NCBI GenBank assembly: GCA_905194675.1
Contig: CAJJTG010000069.1
Coordinates: 1 to 6,874, forward strand
DNA from: an uncultured Collinsella sp.
Lineage (GTDB): Bacteria; Actinomycetota; Coriobacteriia; Coriobacteriales; Coriobacteriaceae
Length of the DNA: 6,874 bases
Direction: 5' to 3'
Part shown: positions 1-6,737 of the stretch, piece after piece
Numbering within the stretch: the stretch's first letter is position 1
Layout of the letters: each line of letters opens with the position of its first letter
The notes under the pieces: model-generated
Seen by the model: only the letters and a program-made list of their open reading frames with translations
Told to the model about the DNA's origin: nothing
The model's database searches: none
Made by a program: the position numbers and the translations under genes

Positions 1-270
<270 letters not shown>

Positions 271-277
271 CGCTGTC

Positions 278-328
278 TTTTACAGGTGCCTTTAGGGTTA
301 AGATGCGGTCATATCGGCCGCAAAGGGG
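278..328 (+). promoter_or_regulatory. Candidate promoter/operator and ribosome-binding site before the response regulator
   Basis: The 64-base gap after pstB contains TTTACA (279-284) and TAAGAT (299-304), which resemble -35 and -10 boxes. Their 14-base spacing is short for a standard sigma-70 promoter, so activator help or another pairing of boxes is possible. CTGT (273-276) and ACAG (282-285) form a small inverted repeat around TTTACA. AAAGGGG at 322-328 is a good Shine-Dalgarno sequence 6 bases before the ATG at 335. TTTTACAGG and AAGATGCG in this gap recur upstream of the capsule operon. The two-component genes may also be read through from pstB. Confidence 0.35.
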
Positions 329-334
329 TTCAAC

Positions 335-1063
335 ATGATCTATTACGTCGAGGACGATGACAATATCAGGGATTTGACAGTCTACGCGCTGCGCAAGCAG
401 GGAATCGAGGCCGAGGGCTTTTCGTGTGATGGCGAGTTTAAAGCTGCCGTGGCGCGACGGGTGCCCGATGCTGTGCTGCTCGATATCATGCTGCCCGACA
501 CCGATGGCTTGGCGATTATGCGTCGCCTGCGTGCCGATCGCCTGACGGCGACGGTGCCCATCATGATGCTTACCGCCAAGGACACCGAACTCGACAAGGT
601 GATGGCGCTCGATGGCGGTGCCGACGATTACCTGACTAAGCCGTTTTCGCTCATGGAGCTTGCGAGCCGCTGCCGCGCACTGCTGCGTCGCGGCGGCATG
701 GTCAAGCAGGCGAGCGATGTGCTCAGCGTGGGCGACATCGTGCTTTCGCCCAGCCATCGCGAGGTGACCGTTGCCGGCGAGCCGCTTAAGCTCACCCTGC
801 GCGAGTTCGACCTGCTCGAGTACCTCATGCGCAAGCCCGGCGTGGTCTTTACCCGCGAGTCGTTGCTGCAGAGCGTGTGGGGCTGGGACTTCGACGGCGG
901 TTCGCGCACCGTTGACGTGCACGTGCAGACGCTTCGCCAAAAACTGGGCGAGCATGCCAGCGCCATCGAGACCGTGCGCGGCGTGGGTTATCGCCTGGCC
1001 GAGCCTTCTGCCGGTGATGGTGCCGAAGGCGACGACACCGCGGCCACCGCATCGGAGGAGTAA
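335..1063 (+). CDS. OmpR/PhoB-family response regulator, probably phosphate-responsive
   Basis: This 242-residue transcription factor has a receiver domain (about 1-118) and an OmpR/PhoB winged-helix DNA-binding domain (about 128-223). The receiver carries the acidic cluster E6-D7-D8, phospho-acceptor D50 in LLDIMLPDTDG, T80 and K102 (LTKPF). The effector domain shows the family pattern LTLREFDLLEYL, then RTVDVHVQTLRQKL and the closing VRGVGYRL. The C-terminal tail (about 224-242) is acidic, low in complexity and outside the usual fold. The ATG at 335 has a strong ribosome-binding site and gives a full-length receiver. The partner kinase begins 3 bases after the stop, and pstB lies just upstream. 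By position it is the PhoB/PhoP of the phosphate regulon, but other PhoB-like regulators look similar in sequence, so the signal is inferred from context. Confidence 0.9.
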   Translation: MIYYVEDDDNIRDLTVYALRKQGIEAEGFSCDGEFKAAVARRVPDAVLLDIMLPDTDGLAIMRRLRADRLTATVPIMMLTAKDTELDKVMALDGGADDYLTKPFSLMELASRCRALLRRGGMVKQASDVLSVGDIVLSPSHREVTVAGEPLKLTLREFDLLEYLMRKPGVVFTRESLLQSVWGWDFDGGSRTVDVHVQTLRQKLGEHASAIETVRGVGYRLAEPSAGDGAEGDDTAATASEE

Positions 1064-1066
1064 CCC

Positions 1067-2491
1067 GTGGTCTTCGCCCCCCAGGGAAAACATACGCTGT
1101 CGCACCGCGTTTTTGTGACGATCTTTGTCTGCGCCATGGCGGTTATCGTGGCGTTTACGGTGCTGGGTGCGTTCTTTGTGCAAAACACTTTGGCGGATGC
1201 CACGAGTGCCAATCTGGCGCAGGAAACCGAGCTTATTGCTGCCGCCCTCGACGAGCAGCAGGAGCCCATTCCGTTCTTGCGAAGCCTCGATCGCGAGGAT
1301 CTTCGTATCACGCTGATCAATAAGGACGGATCTGTTGCCTACGACAACGAGGCGTCACCTTCCACACTGCCCAACCATGGCGATCGCCCCGAGGTCATCG
1401 AGGCCTTTGAGAGTGGTTCGGGTTCCGCGGAGCGCGCAAGCTCTACACTCGACGAGATTATGCTGTATCGCGCCGTCACCCTTGATAACGGCCAGGTCGT
1501 TCGCTTGGCGCAGGCCCAGCCTGGCGTTGCGGCGATTTTGCTGTCGATGCTGGCGCCGATGCTGCTTATCGCAGCAGCGGGTGCAGTACTCTCGTTTTTT
1601 ATGGCGCGCCGTGAGTCCCGTGCCATCATCGCGCCGTTGCAAGAGGTGGATTTGGATCACCCACGCCGTAGCTATGAGCACGCCTATGCCGAGATGGTCC
1701 CCATGCTTGAGCGTATCGAGTCGCAGCGCCAGGAACTCAAGCGCCAAATGGCGGTGCTAGCGGACAACGACCGTATGCGCCGCGAGTTCACGGCGAATAT
1801 CACCCATGAGCTCAAGACGCCGCTTACGGCGATTTCGGGCTATGCCGAGCTCATCGCAAATGGCATGGTCGAGGGCGAGGACGACCTGCGCAACTTTGGC
1901 GGTCGCATCTATCGTGAGGCGGGCCGCTTGGCAGCGCTTGTCAACGACATCCTTACGCTGTCTAACTTGGACGAGGCCGAACGTGCAACTGAAGGCGAGG
2001 CAGTGCCCATTGGGTCCACGGAGCCTATTGAGCTCTCGCGTGTGATCTACGCGGTTGAACAGCGTCTTGAACAGGTTGCCCGTCAGGCGAATGTGACGAT
2101 AAGTCATGAGACCAAGCCTGTGGTCATCGAAGGCGTGTCGCGCTTGGTCGACGAGCTCATCTATAATCTGGCAAGCAACGCCATCCGCTACAATCGACCC
2201 GGCGGTACGGTTACGCTGCAGTGCGGCACCAACGACGAAGGCCATCCGTTCCTCGCGGTCGCCGATACGGGAATCGGTATCGCGCCTGAAGAACAGGGCA
2301 AGGTATTTGAGCGGTTCTATCGCGTGGACAAGAGTAGGTCCAAGGCACGCGGCGGAACCGGCCTGGGGCTTGCCATTGTCAAGCATGCGGCCCTGTATCA
2401 TCATGCCACGCTCGATCTATCGAGCGAGTTGGGCGTGGGAACCACCATTACGGTGGCGTTTCCCATACAGCAGGAGGAGCCATTCGCATAG
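1067..2491 (+). CDS. PhoR-type membrane sensor histidine kinase
   Basis: This 474-residue sensor kinase should phosphorylate the preceding regulator. Its order is: membrane segment 1 (about 15-37), an extracytoplasmic sensor region (about 38-153), membrane segment 2 (about 154-179), a linker, the HisKA dimerisation domain with phospho-acceptor H247 in FTANITHELKTPLTAISGY, and the HATPase domain. ATP-binding boxes are the N box near N367-N371, the F box FERFYR (414-419), G1 DTGIGI (400-405) and G2 GGTGLGL (429-435). The sensor stretch with INKDGSVAYDNE and NHGDRPEVIEA resembles the PAS-like outer domain of PhoR/WalK-type kinases. No clear HAMP or cytoplasmic PAS domain is seen between membrane segment 2 and HisKA. 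The GTG start at 1067 is set by GGAGGAG (1054-1060), 6 bases upstream and lying inside the end of the regulator gene, which suggests translational coupling. It is intact, and it is the last gene before a terminator hairpin. Confidence 0.92.
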   Translation: MVFAPQGKHTLSHRVFVTIFVCAMAVIVAFTVLGAFFVQNTLADATSANLAQETELIAAALDEQQEPIPFLRSLDREDLRITLINKDGSVAYDNEASPSTLPNHGDRPEVIEAFESGSGSAERASSTLDEIMLYRAVTLDNGQVVRLAQAQPGVAAILLSMLAPMLLIAAAGAVLSFFMARRESRAIIAPLQEVDLDHPRRSYEHAYAEMVPMLERIESQRQELKRQMAVLADNDRMRREFTANITHELKTPLTAISGYAELIANGMVEGEDDLRNFGGRIYREAGRLAALVNDILTLSNLDEAERATEGEAVPIGSTEPIELSRVIYAVEQRLEQVARQANVTISHETKPVVIEGVSRLVDELIYNLASNAIRYNRPGGTVTLQCGTNDEGHPFLAVADTGIGIAPEEQGKVFERFYRVDKSRSKARGGTGLGLAIVKHAALYHHATLDLSSELGVGTTITVAFPIQQEEPFA

Positions 2492-2516
2492 CGATACAAC
2501 ATAGATAATGATGTAG

Positions 2517-2550
2517 ACGCCGCATCGGACTTTCGGGTGCGGCGTTGTTG
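2517..2550 (+). terminator. Hairpin terminator after the two-component operon
   Basis: ACGCCGCA (2517-2524) pairs perfectly with TGCGGCGT (2538-2545), and one G-U plus one G-C pair can extend the stem inward. The bases after it (TGTTGTGCAATTTTA) are T-rich but broken, so it is a moderate intrinsic terminator. It starts 25 bases after the kinase stop and separates the phosphate-sensing genes from the capsule operon. Confidence 0.7.
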
Positions 2551-2576
2551 TGCAATTTTACGATCGCTTCCGTCAT

Positions 2577-2678
2577 TTTTACAGGAGAGCCTGTTTCTTA
2601 TGTATAGAGTTTGGTCTCGGTAAAAAGATGCGATAACATACGGACAGTTTTGTCAATCCGAACTGGGGAAATGAAAGG
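2577..2678 (+). promoter_or_regulatory. Candidate promoter and leader of the capsule operon
   Basis: The gap between the terminator and the first capsule gene holds TTTACA (2578-2583), a possible -35 box. Possible -10 boxes are TGTATA (2601-2606, 17-base spacing) or TATAGA (2603-2608, 19-base spacing). A second A-rich stretch, GTAAAAAGATGCG (2620-2632), resembles the sequence before the response regulator. Further down, GACA-GTTT-TGTC (2643-2654) is a short perfect inverted repeat that could be an operator or a small hairpin. AAAGG (2674-2678) is the ribosome-binding site, 8 bases before the ATG at 2687. The exact promoter cannot be fixed by eye. Confidence 0.4.
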
Positions 2679-2686
2679 CAAGCTGC

Positions 2687-3343
2687 ATGACCCTTCTCGA
2701 ACTGTTCCAGCTGCTGAAGAAGCACCTCAAGCTGGTCATCACCCTTCCGGTGGTCTGCGCGATCGCCATGGGCATCGTGTCCTTCGTTGCGATGGACAAC
2801 ACCTACACCGCGACGACGAGCATGTACATTCTCGCCAAGACCGACGATAGCGGTCAGATGAGCTACAACGATCTCTCGGCGAGCCAGATGCTTTCCAACG
2901 ATATCGCCACGCTGCTGGATAGCGATAGCGTTAAGAGCGGTGCAGCCAATGAACTGGGCCTCACCGATCTGGATGACTACAAGGTGTCTGTTTCCTCCGA
3001 GACCACCACGCGTGTCATTACGCTTTCGGTTACCGGCACCGATGCCAAGGAGACGGCTAAGGTCGCAAAGGCCATGGCCAGCTCGGTGAGTACGGTCGCT
3101 CAGAACGTCGGCGCTGCCCAGAGCATCAACGTTATCGACGAGGCTAAGACCCCCGAAGCCCCCAGCGGCCCCAAGCGCACGCTGTATATTGCCGTCGCGT
3201 TCCTCGCCGGTATCTTTATCGCAGTTGCCTATGTCGTTTTGGCAGACATGCTCAATACCCGCATCCGCGGTGCCGAAGAGGCAGAAGAGCTCCTGGGCAT
3301 TCCCGTTGTTGGCCGAATTCCGGCTATGAAAGGTGGTAAATAG
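2687..3343 (+). CDS. cpsC: Wzz/CpsC-type polysaccharide co-polymerase (chain-length determinant)
   Basis: This 218-residue inner-membrane protein has the layout of Gram-positive CpsC/CapA proteins. A short cytoplasmic N-terminus is followed by membrane helix 1 (about 16-36), an extracellular domain (about 37-165) and membrane helix 2 (about 166-187). The C-terminal tail reads LNTRIRGAEEAEELLGIPVVGRIP, the family's usual ending. The proline-rich motif before helix 2 is present as TPEAPSGPKR (155-164). The protein lacks an ATPase domain; that function is supplied by the next gene, the usual split in Gram-positive bacteria. CpsC-type proteins set polymer length and activate the cytoplasmic tyrosine kinase through the C-terminal tail. 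The start ATG has AAAGG 8 bases upstream. The kinase gene follows after 2 bases, which implies coupled expression. Confidence 0.9.
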   Translation: MTLLELFQLLKKHLKLVITLPVVCAIAMGIVSFVAMDNTYTATTSMYILAKTDDSGQMSYNDLSASQMLSNDIATLLDSDSVKSGAANELGLTDLDDYKVSVSSETTTRVITLSVTGTDAKETAKVAKAMASSVSTVAQNVGAAQSINVIDEAKTPEAPSGPKRTLYIAVAFLAGIFIAVAYVVLADMLNTRIRGAEEAEELLGIPVVGRIPAMKGGK

Positions 3344-3345
3344 GC

Positions 3346-4083
3346 ATGGCTAAGGCAAAGAACACCGATAAGCTCGTTGTACAGAATGCCGCCAAGACCC
3401 TTCTGGCCAACATCCGCTTTGCGAGCGTGGACGACCCCATTCGCACCATTACCGTCACGTCCTCGATTCCCAACGAGGGCAAGTCTACGGTTTCCATTAA
3501 CCTTGCTCAGGCAATCGCCACGAGCGGCAAGTCCGTGCTCCTGGTCGAGGCCGATATGCGCCGCAGGTCCCTTTCCGATATGCTCGGCGTTCGTTCGCGC
3601 GGCGGACTCTATGCGGTCCTTTCCGAGCAGATCTCCATTGACCAGGCAATTGTCGAGACGGGTCAGAAGAACTTCTACTTCCTCGATGCCGAGCCGCACA
3701 TTCCCAATCCTGCCGACATCATCGTCTCCCATCGCTTTTCCAAGTTGGTCAAGGCACTGTCTGCTAAGTTCCAGTACGTCATCTTCGATGCTCCTCCGGT
3801 CGGCACCTTCATCGATGCTGCCGAGATTGCCAGCCTGACCGACGGCACGCTGTTCGTGGTGCGCGAGGACTTTACCAAGCGCGAAGAGGCGCTCAACGCT
3901 ATCGCCCAGCTTAAGAAGTCCGAGAAGGTCAAGCTCATCGGTACCGTCATGAATTACTGTGAGACCGAGACCAGCGAGTACTACTATTCTTACTACACCA
4001 AGGACGGTAAGAAGGTTAAGAAGGGCTCCGACGGTCAGGGCGCTTCCAAAAAGGGCATCTTCACCAACCGAGCAAACGTTTAG
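3346..4083 (+). CDS. cpsD: CpsD/CapB-family tyrosine-protein kinase (BY-kinase)
   Basis: This 245-residue cytoplasmic bacterial tyrosine kinase regulates capsule or exopolysaccharide assembly through ATP-dependent autophosphorylation. Walker A is SSIPNEGKST (39-48). Walker A' is LLVEADMRR (65-73), where the first acidic residue is Glu instead of the more common Asp. Walker B is VIFDAPP (145-151). A C-terminal tyrosine cluster, EYYYSYYTKDG (211-221), gives five tyrosines as autophosphorylation sites, followed by a lysine-rich tail. The small size and missing membrane segments fit the split Gram-positive type that needs CpsC as activator. AAAGGTGG (3329-3336), inside the end of the preceding gene, serves as its ribosome-binding site. 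The phosphatase gene begins 17 bases after the stop. The tyrosine tail distinguishes it from MinD/ParA ATPases. Confidence 0.93.
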   Translation: MAKAKNTDKLVVQNAAKTLLANIRFASVDDPIRTITVTSSIPNEGKSTVSINLAQAIATSGKSVLLVEADMRRRSLSDMLGVRSRGGLYAVLSEQISIDQAIVETGQKNFYFLDAEPHIPNPADIIVSHRFSKLVKALSAKFQYVIFDAPPVGTFIDAAEIASLTDGTLFVVREDFTKREEALNAIAQLKKSEKVKLIGTVMNYCETETSEYYYSYYTKDGKKVKKGSDGQGASKKGIFTNRANV

Positions 4084-4100
4084 TTGATTAGGGCCGACCT

Positions 4101-4751
4101 ATGCGTGACATTCATTGCCATATCTTGCCGGGTGTAGACGACGGCGCCGCCGATCTCGATGAGAGCTTGGCGATGCTCGAGGCTGCCAAGCGGGCCGGTG
4201 TAACCAGAATCGTTTGCACTCCTCACTGCCGTGATCCCTATTTTGATTACGACAAGATGTGGGATGCCTTTGAGCTGCTGCGCGATAACGCTGACGGTTT
4301 TCCGCTCCAGATGGGCTTCGAGGTCAACCATCGAAAGCTCGTTGAACTTGGTATCGATGCCGCGGAGCACTTGCATTTCGATGGGACCAACGAGTTCCTG
4401 CTCGAGCTTTCGACGCATGCCGATGCGTATGCGTTTAGAGAATACGAGAACACGATTTACGATTTGCAGTGCCGTGGCTACCAGGTGATCATCGCTCATC
4501 CTGAGCGCTATCGTGCGGTTCAAAAGGATGTAAGCGTGGCGGAACGCCTGGTCGATATGGGCTGCAAGCTGCAGGCTTCGGCGGACTTTATTGCCGGCGG
4601 TCGCTTTGGTCGCGAGAAAAAGCCGGCACAGCGCCTGTTCGATCAGAACCTGTACAGCTTCATCGCGAGCGATGCCCATAATGTGGGTCATTACGACTGC
4701 CTGGCGAAGGCTCGCGCGAAGTTTAGCGTGCGCGGAGCTCATTTTCGCTAA
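4101..4751 (+). CDS. cpsB: CpsB/CapC-family PHP-domain tyrosine-protein phosphatase
   Basis: This 216-residue metal-dependent phosphatase should remove phosphate from the CpsD tyrosine tail and so reset the polymerisation cycle. It has the PHP-domain motifs in order: DIHCHILPGVDDG (3-15; H5 and H7 bind metal), TPH (40-42), an acidic residue at E74, HPER (133-136) and SDAHN (190-194). Together they mark the CpsB branch rather than histidinol phosphatase or the DNA polymerase PHP domain. It is somewhat shorter than streptococcal CpsB, but all motifs are present and the gene looks intact. The gene order C-D-B differs from the streptococcal A-B-C-D order. AGGG (4090-4093) is a modest ribosome-binding site 7 bases before the ATG. 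It is the third gene of the trio and is probably co-transcribed with it. Confidence 0.92.
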   Translation: MRDIHCHILPGVDDGAADLDESLAMLEAAKRAGVTRIVCTPHCRDPYFDYDKMWDAFELLRDNADGFPLQMGFEVNHRKLVELGIDAAEHLHFDGTNEFLLELSTHADAYAFREYENTIYDLQCRGYQVIIAHPERYRAVQKDVSVAERLVDMGCKLQASADFIAGGRFGREKKPAQRLFDQNLYSFIASDAHNVGHYDCLAKARAKFSVRGAHFR

Positions 4752-4790
4752 AATCTGTCCCTAACGTTCGCGTTGAATGAAAGGGCAGCC

Positions 4791-5291
4791 ATGGATATCC
4801 AACTTAAGACGGGATGCTTTGATGACGCGGCGTTGGTGCGCCGCGTCGTTTTTATGGACGAGCAGGGCTACGAGAATGAGTTCGACGCTATCGACGAGGA
4901 TCCGAACTGCATCCATGTGACGCTCTATGTAGACGGTGAGCTTGCCGGTTGCTCGCGCGTGTTTCCCGAAGAGCTTGAGCGCGCGGCTGACGCAGAGGCT
5001 CCGGTGTCGCCGGCGTGCGATTTGGACGAAGACGTCGCGGCGGGGGAGACCTATATTATGGGGCGCGTGGCTGTACTGCCGAGCATGCGCCGTCGCGGTC
5101 TGGCGAGCAAGATTGTCGAGGCCAGCGATACGTGTGCGCGTGATGCCGGCGCCAAGCTCATTAAGCTGCACGCGCAGGAATACGTGCTGCCACTCTATGC
5201 CAAGGCAGGTTACACGCAGATTGCCCCGGTGGACTATGAGGATGAAGGCCAGCCCCATGCCTGGATGGCTAAGCGCGTAGATGGCAGATAG
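4791..5291 (+). CDS. GNAT-family N-acetyltransferase, ElaA-like
   Basis: This 166-residue protein is a single GNAT domain, which transfers an acetyl group from acetyl-CoA to an amine. The N-terminal VVFMDEQGYENEFDAIDEDP (19-38) is the typical start of ElaA/YitH-like members. Acetyl-CoA motif A is GRVAVLPSMRRRGLAS (91-106), with R100-x-x-G103-x-A105 as the pyrophosphate-binding loop. LHAQEYVLPLYAKAGY (127-142) is the conserved C-terminal part. An acidic insert lies at about 60-88. The substrate cannot be told from sequence. The ATG at 4791 is preferred over a TTG at 4773 because AAAGGG (4780-4785) stands 5 bases before it. It lies 39 bases after the phosphatase gene on the same strand, so it may be read with the capsule operon, but a role in polysaccharide modification would be guesswork. 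It is the last plus-strand gene before the insertion sequence. Confidence 0.85.
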   Translation: MDIQLKTGCFDDAALVRRVVFMDEQGYENEFDAIDEDPNCIHVTLYVDGELAGCSRVFPEELERAADAEAPVSPACDLDEDVAAGETYIMGRVAVLPSMRRRGLASKIVEASDTCARDAGAKLIKLHAQEYVLPLYAKAGYTQIAPVDYEDEGQPHAWMAKRVDGR

Positions 5292-5305
5292 GGACGTTCC
5301 TTTTA

Positions 5306-5320
5306 ATATGAGCAGGACAT
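5306..5320. repeat. Inverted repeat at the transposase-distal (3') end of the IS
   Basis: ATATGAGCAGGACAT here is the exact reverse complement of 6845-6859. The match stops at once on both sides (A5305 against C6860 outside, T5321 against T6844 inside), so the repeat is sharply 15 bp long. Confidence 0.9.
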
Positions 5321-5326
5321 TGTCAA
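5321..5326 (-). promoter_or_regulatory. Outward-facing TTGACA -35 box at the IS right end
   Basis: On the minus strand, TTGACA (5326 to 5321) sits directly inside the inverted repeat and points out of the element. A good -10 box at 17 bases is not present in the inserted form; TATTAA and TAAAAG occur at 12 and 15 bases. Several IS110/IS1111 relatives carry a -35 at one end and form a strong promoter only when the two ends join in a circular intermediate. That role is inferred here. Confidence 0.4.
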
Positions 5327-5331
5327 GAGGC

Positions 5332-5369
5332 AAAATCGGGCCTGGCCCCAACGATATGGGGTCAGGCCC
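5332..5369 (-). terminator. Strong hairpin terminator at the 3' end of the IS transcript
   Basis: Bases 5338-5350 and 5357-5369 form a 13-bp stem with a single G-T (G-U) pair and a 6-base loop. On the minus strand the stem is followed by GATTTTGCC, a short T tract, so it works best as a terminator for the transposase or a non-coding RNA. On the plus strand the following bases (CTCTCCCTATAT) are poor for termination, though the hairpin could still slow transcripts arriving from the capsule and acetyltransferase genes. Confidence 0.6.
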
Positions 5370-5484
5370 TCTCCCTATATCAACCCGTCCGCGGCGACCT
5401 CGGCGTGTCTTACCGACGCTCGTCTTTGCAGTTTAATATCCGCCCGTGGCGATCTCTCGCTGGGCAATCCGTTGCTACGGCTGA

Positions 5485-5502
5485 GGCTTCTACGTCGAAC
5501 CG
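5485..5502. repeat. Direct repeat copy 1 in the IS 3' non-coding region
   Basis: GGCTTCTACGTCGAACCG (plus strand) shares GGCTTC and TCGAACCG with 5568-5584, the spacer differing by one base in length (4 against 3). CTGAGG precedes each copy, overlapping it here at 5481-5486 and lying at 5551-5556 for the other. Confidence 0.6.
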
Positions 5503-5567
5503 ACAGTCTGTGCACGCGTGTGGCGCCCTGGGCGCTCGCAGAAAAGGGACCTGAGGTTCGCCTCAAC

Positions 5568-5584
5568 GGCTTCGGATCGAACCG
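5568..5584. repeat. Direct repeat copy 2 in the IS 3' non-coding region
   Basis: GGCTTCGGATCGAACCG (plus strand) is the partner of 5485-5502. Its CGAACC (5578-5583) can also pair with GGTTCG (5555-5560), giving an alternative fold to the small TGAGG/CCTCA hairpin beside it. Confidence 0.6.
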
Positions 5585-5624
5585 CTTCCGGGGTGATTGG
5601 CTTATGTGCGGGGGACCGCCCCCC

Positions 5625-6737
5625 CTACGCCTCCTCGGCCATGAGGCCGACCGCCCACACCCAGCAGGCGAGCTCGCGCGCCGTGGCCACGTTCGCCTTG
5701 TTGCCGTGGACCCCGCGCGCGAGCAGCGCCTCCCGCCTCTCGACCAGCCTCCGCACGCCCTTGGCGGCATGCCTCCGGGCGCCCCGGTCCGGGGCCTGGC
5801 CCTTGGCGAGGTCCTTCGGCCGCCCGGAGCACGTCAGGTAGTGCCACGCGGCCTCGACCAGCGTCTTCCTCAGGTGCTTGTTGCCGGCCTTGGTGATCGC
5901 GCCCCTGCGGTCGCTCTCCCCGCTGGAGTGCTCGGAGGGCGTCAGGCCGACCCACGCGGCGAACGAGCGGGCATTCCTGAACCTCGAGAACTCGCCGGCC
6001 TCGAACACGAGGTCGGCGGCGGAAGCGGTGTCGACGCCCTTGAGGCAGCGCAGGGAGTCGACCCTCCTCCTCCACCTGGGCTTGCGGGCCTCGCCCTCGA
6101 CGAGCCCCTCGAGCCTCGCCTTCTCCTCCGCCGCCCGCCTGACCGCGTCGACGTAGTAGGCGAGCACCTCCTCGTCGGCCCCCTCCGCGAACCTTATCGA
6201 CTCGATCCAGGACCAGTGGGCCCGGGTCCAGTTGCCCTTCCTGCGGCCGGTGGGCGTCCTCTCGTCGAAGACGAAGCCGTGCCTGAGCAGGAACTTGGAG
6301 AGCCGCTGCTTCGAGCGCGAGAGGTCGTCCCTCGCGTCCTCGAGCGCCCTGGTCAGGTCGCGGGCGGCCTCGCGCTCGTCGTCGGGGACCCACACCTCGA
6401 CCACGTTGCCGACCGACAGCATGCGGGCGAGGAACTCGGCGTCGTTGCGGTCGTTCTTCCTGCGCCTGTCCGCGCTGGGCTTGATCATCTTCGAGACGGC
6501 GCCGACCACGCAGTCGACCCCCAGGCCGGAGAGCCTCTTCTGCAGGTCGAAGCCCGTGACCCCGGACTCGTACACGCACCTGGCCCCGGGGTCCACGGAG
6601 CGGACCCACTCCGCGACGGCGCCGGCGTCGTAGCCGAAGGTCGCGGCGCGCACCTCCCCGGTCATGACGTCGAGGGAGACGGCCTTTATCGAGCGGGCGT
6701 GGACGTCGAGGCCGACGAAGGTGGTAGTATCGAGCAT
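5625..6737 (-). CDS. IS110/IS1111-family DEDD transposase
   Basis: This 370-residue recombinase moves the element. The N-terminal RuvC-like domain begins FVGLDVHARSIKAVSLD; D11, E57 (CVYESG) and D96/D99 in KNDRNDAEFLARM form the DEDD metal site. A central helical, charged region (about 125-222) links to the C-terminal transposase domain, DSLRCLKGVDTASAADLV through GLTPSEHSSGESDRRGAITKAGNKHLRKTLVEAAW (about 227-297). There S271/S272 are the expected catalytic serines. The ending is longer than the minimal domain, with an arginine-rich stretch (about 318-342). The ATG at 6737 is chosen over the one at 6752 because GGAAGGGG (6750 to 6743) is 5 bases upstream and overlaps the longer version. The frame is intact with all catalytic residues, so the element may be active. 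Its ribosome-binding site lies in a stem of the leader. Confidence 0.93.
   Translation of the reverse strand: MLDTTTFVGLDVHARSIKAVSLDVMTGEVRAATFGYDAGAVAEWVRSVDPGARCVYESGVTGFDLQKRLSGLGVDCVVGAVSKMIKPSADRRRKNDRNDAEFLARMLSVGNVVEVWVPDDEREAARDLTRALEDARDDLSRSKQRLSKFLLRHGFVFDERTPTGRRKGNWTRAHWSWIESIRFAEGADEEVLAYYVDAVRRAAEEKARLEGLVEGEARKPRWRRRVDSLRCLKGVDTASAADLVFEAGEFSRFRNARSFAAWVGLTPSEHSSGESDRRGAITKAGNKHLRKTLVEAAWHYLTCSGRPKDLAKGQAPDRGARRHAAKGVRRLVERREALLARGVHGNKANVATARELACWVWAVGLMAEEA

Larger units (their letters stand above)
5338..5624 (-). ncRNA. Candidate guide (bridge/seek) RNA region of the IS, 3' of the transposase
   Basis: About 290 bases between the transposase stop (5625-5627) and the terminator stem contain no convincing gene. 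In the IS1111 branch this position is known to encode the guide RNA that pairs with element ends and target DNA. Visible structure includes a GGGGG/CCCCC hairpin at the stop codon (5610-5614 with 5619-5623), TGAGG/CCTCA with a 4-base loop (5552-5556 and 5561-5565), GCGCC/GGCGC (5523-5527 and 5531-5535), and the terminator stem at 5338-5369. A sequence block is present twice (5485-5502 and 5568-5584). The exact RNA ends and the fold are not determined. A plain untranslated trailer is the alternative. Confidence 0.45.

Noticed and set aside
1757..2404. A minus-strand frame within the kinase gene
   Set aside because: It is fully antisense to the conserved HisKA/HATPase region, with no ribosome-binding site or recognisable domain.
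4749..4754. TAAAAT as a -10 box for a separate acetyltransferase promoter
   Set aside because: It overlaps the phosphatase stop codon and has no acceptable -35 box at 16-18 bases, so it is too weak to call.
4773..4790. TTG start for the acetyltransferase
   Set aside because: AAAGGG lies just before the ATG at 4791 and inside this extension; the GNAT fold begins properly from the ATG.
5375..5841. Small frames on either strand in the IS 3' non-coding region and transposase end
   Set aside because: They are arginine- and serine-rich, lack ribosome-binding sites and overlap structured non-coding sequence or the transposase.
5602..6609. A long second minus-strand frame inside the transposase
   Set aside because: It is a frame-shifted shadow of the DEDD transposase, full of Arg, Gly and Pro, and lacks any family motif.
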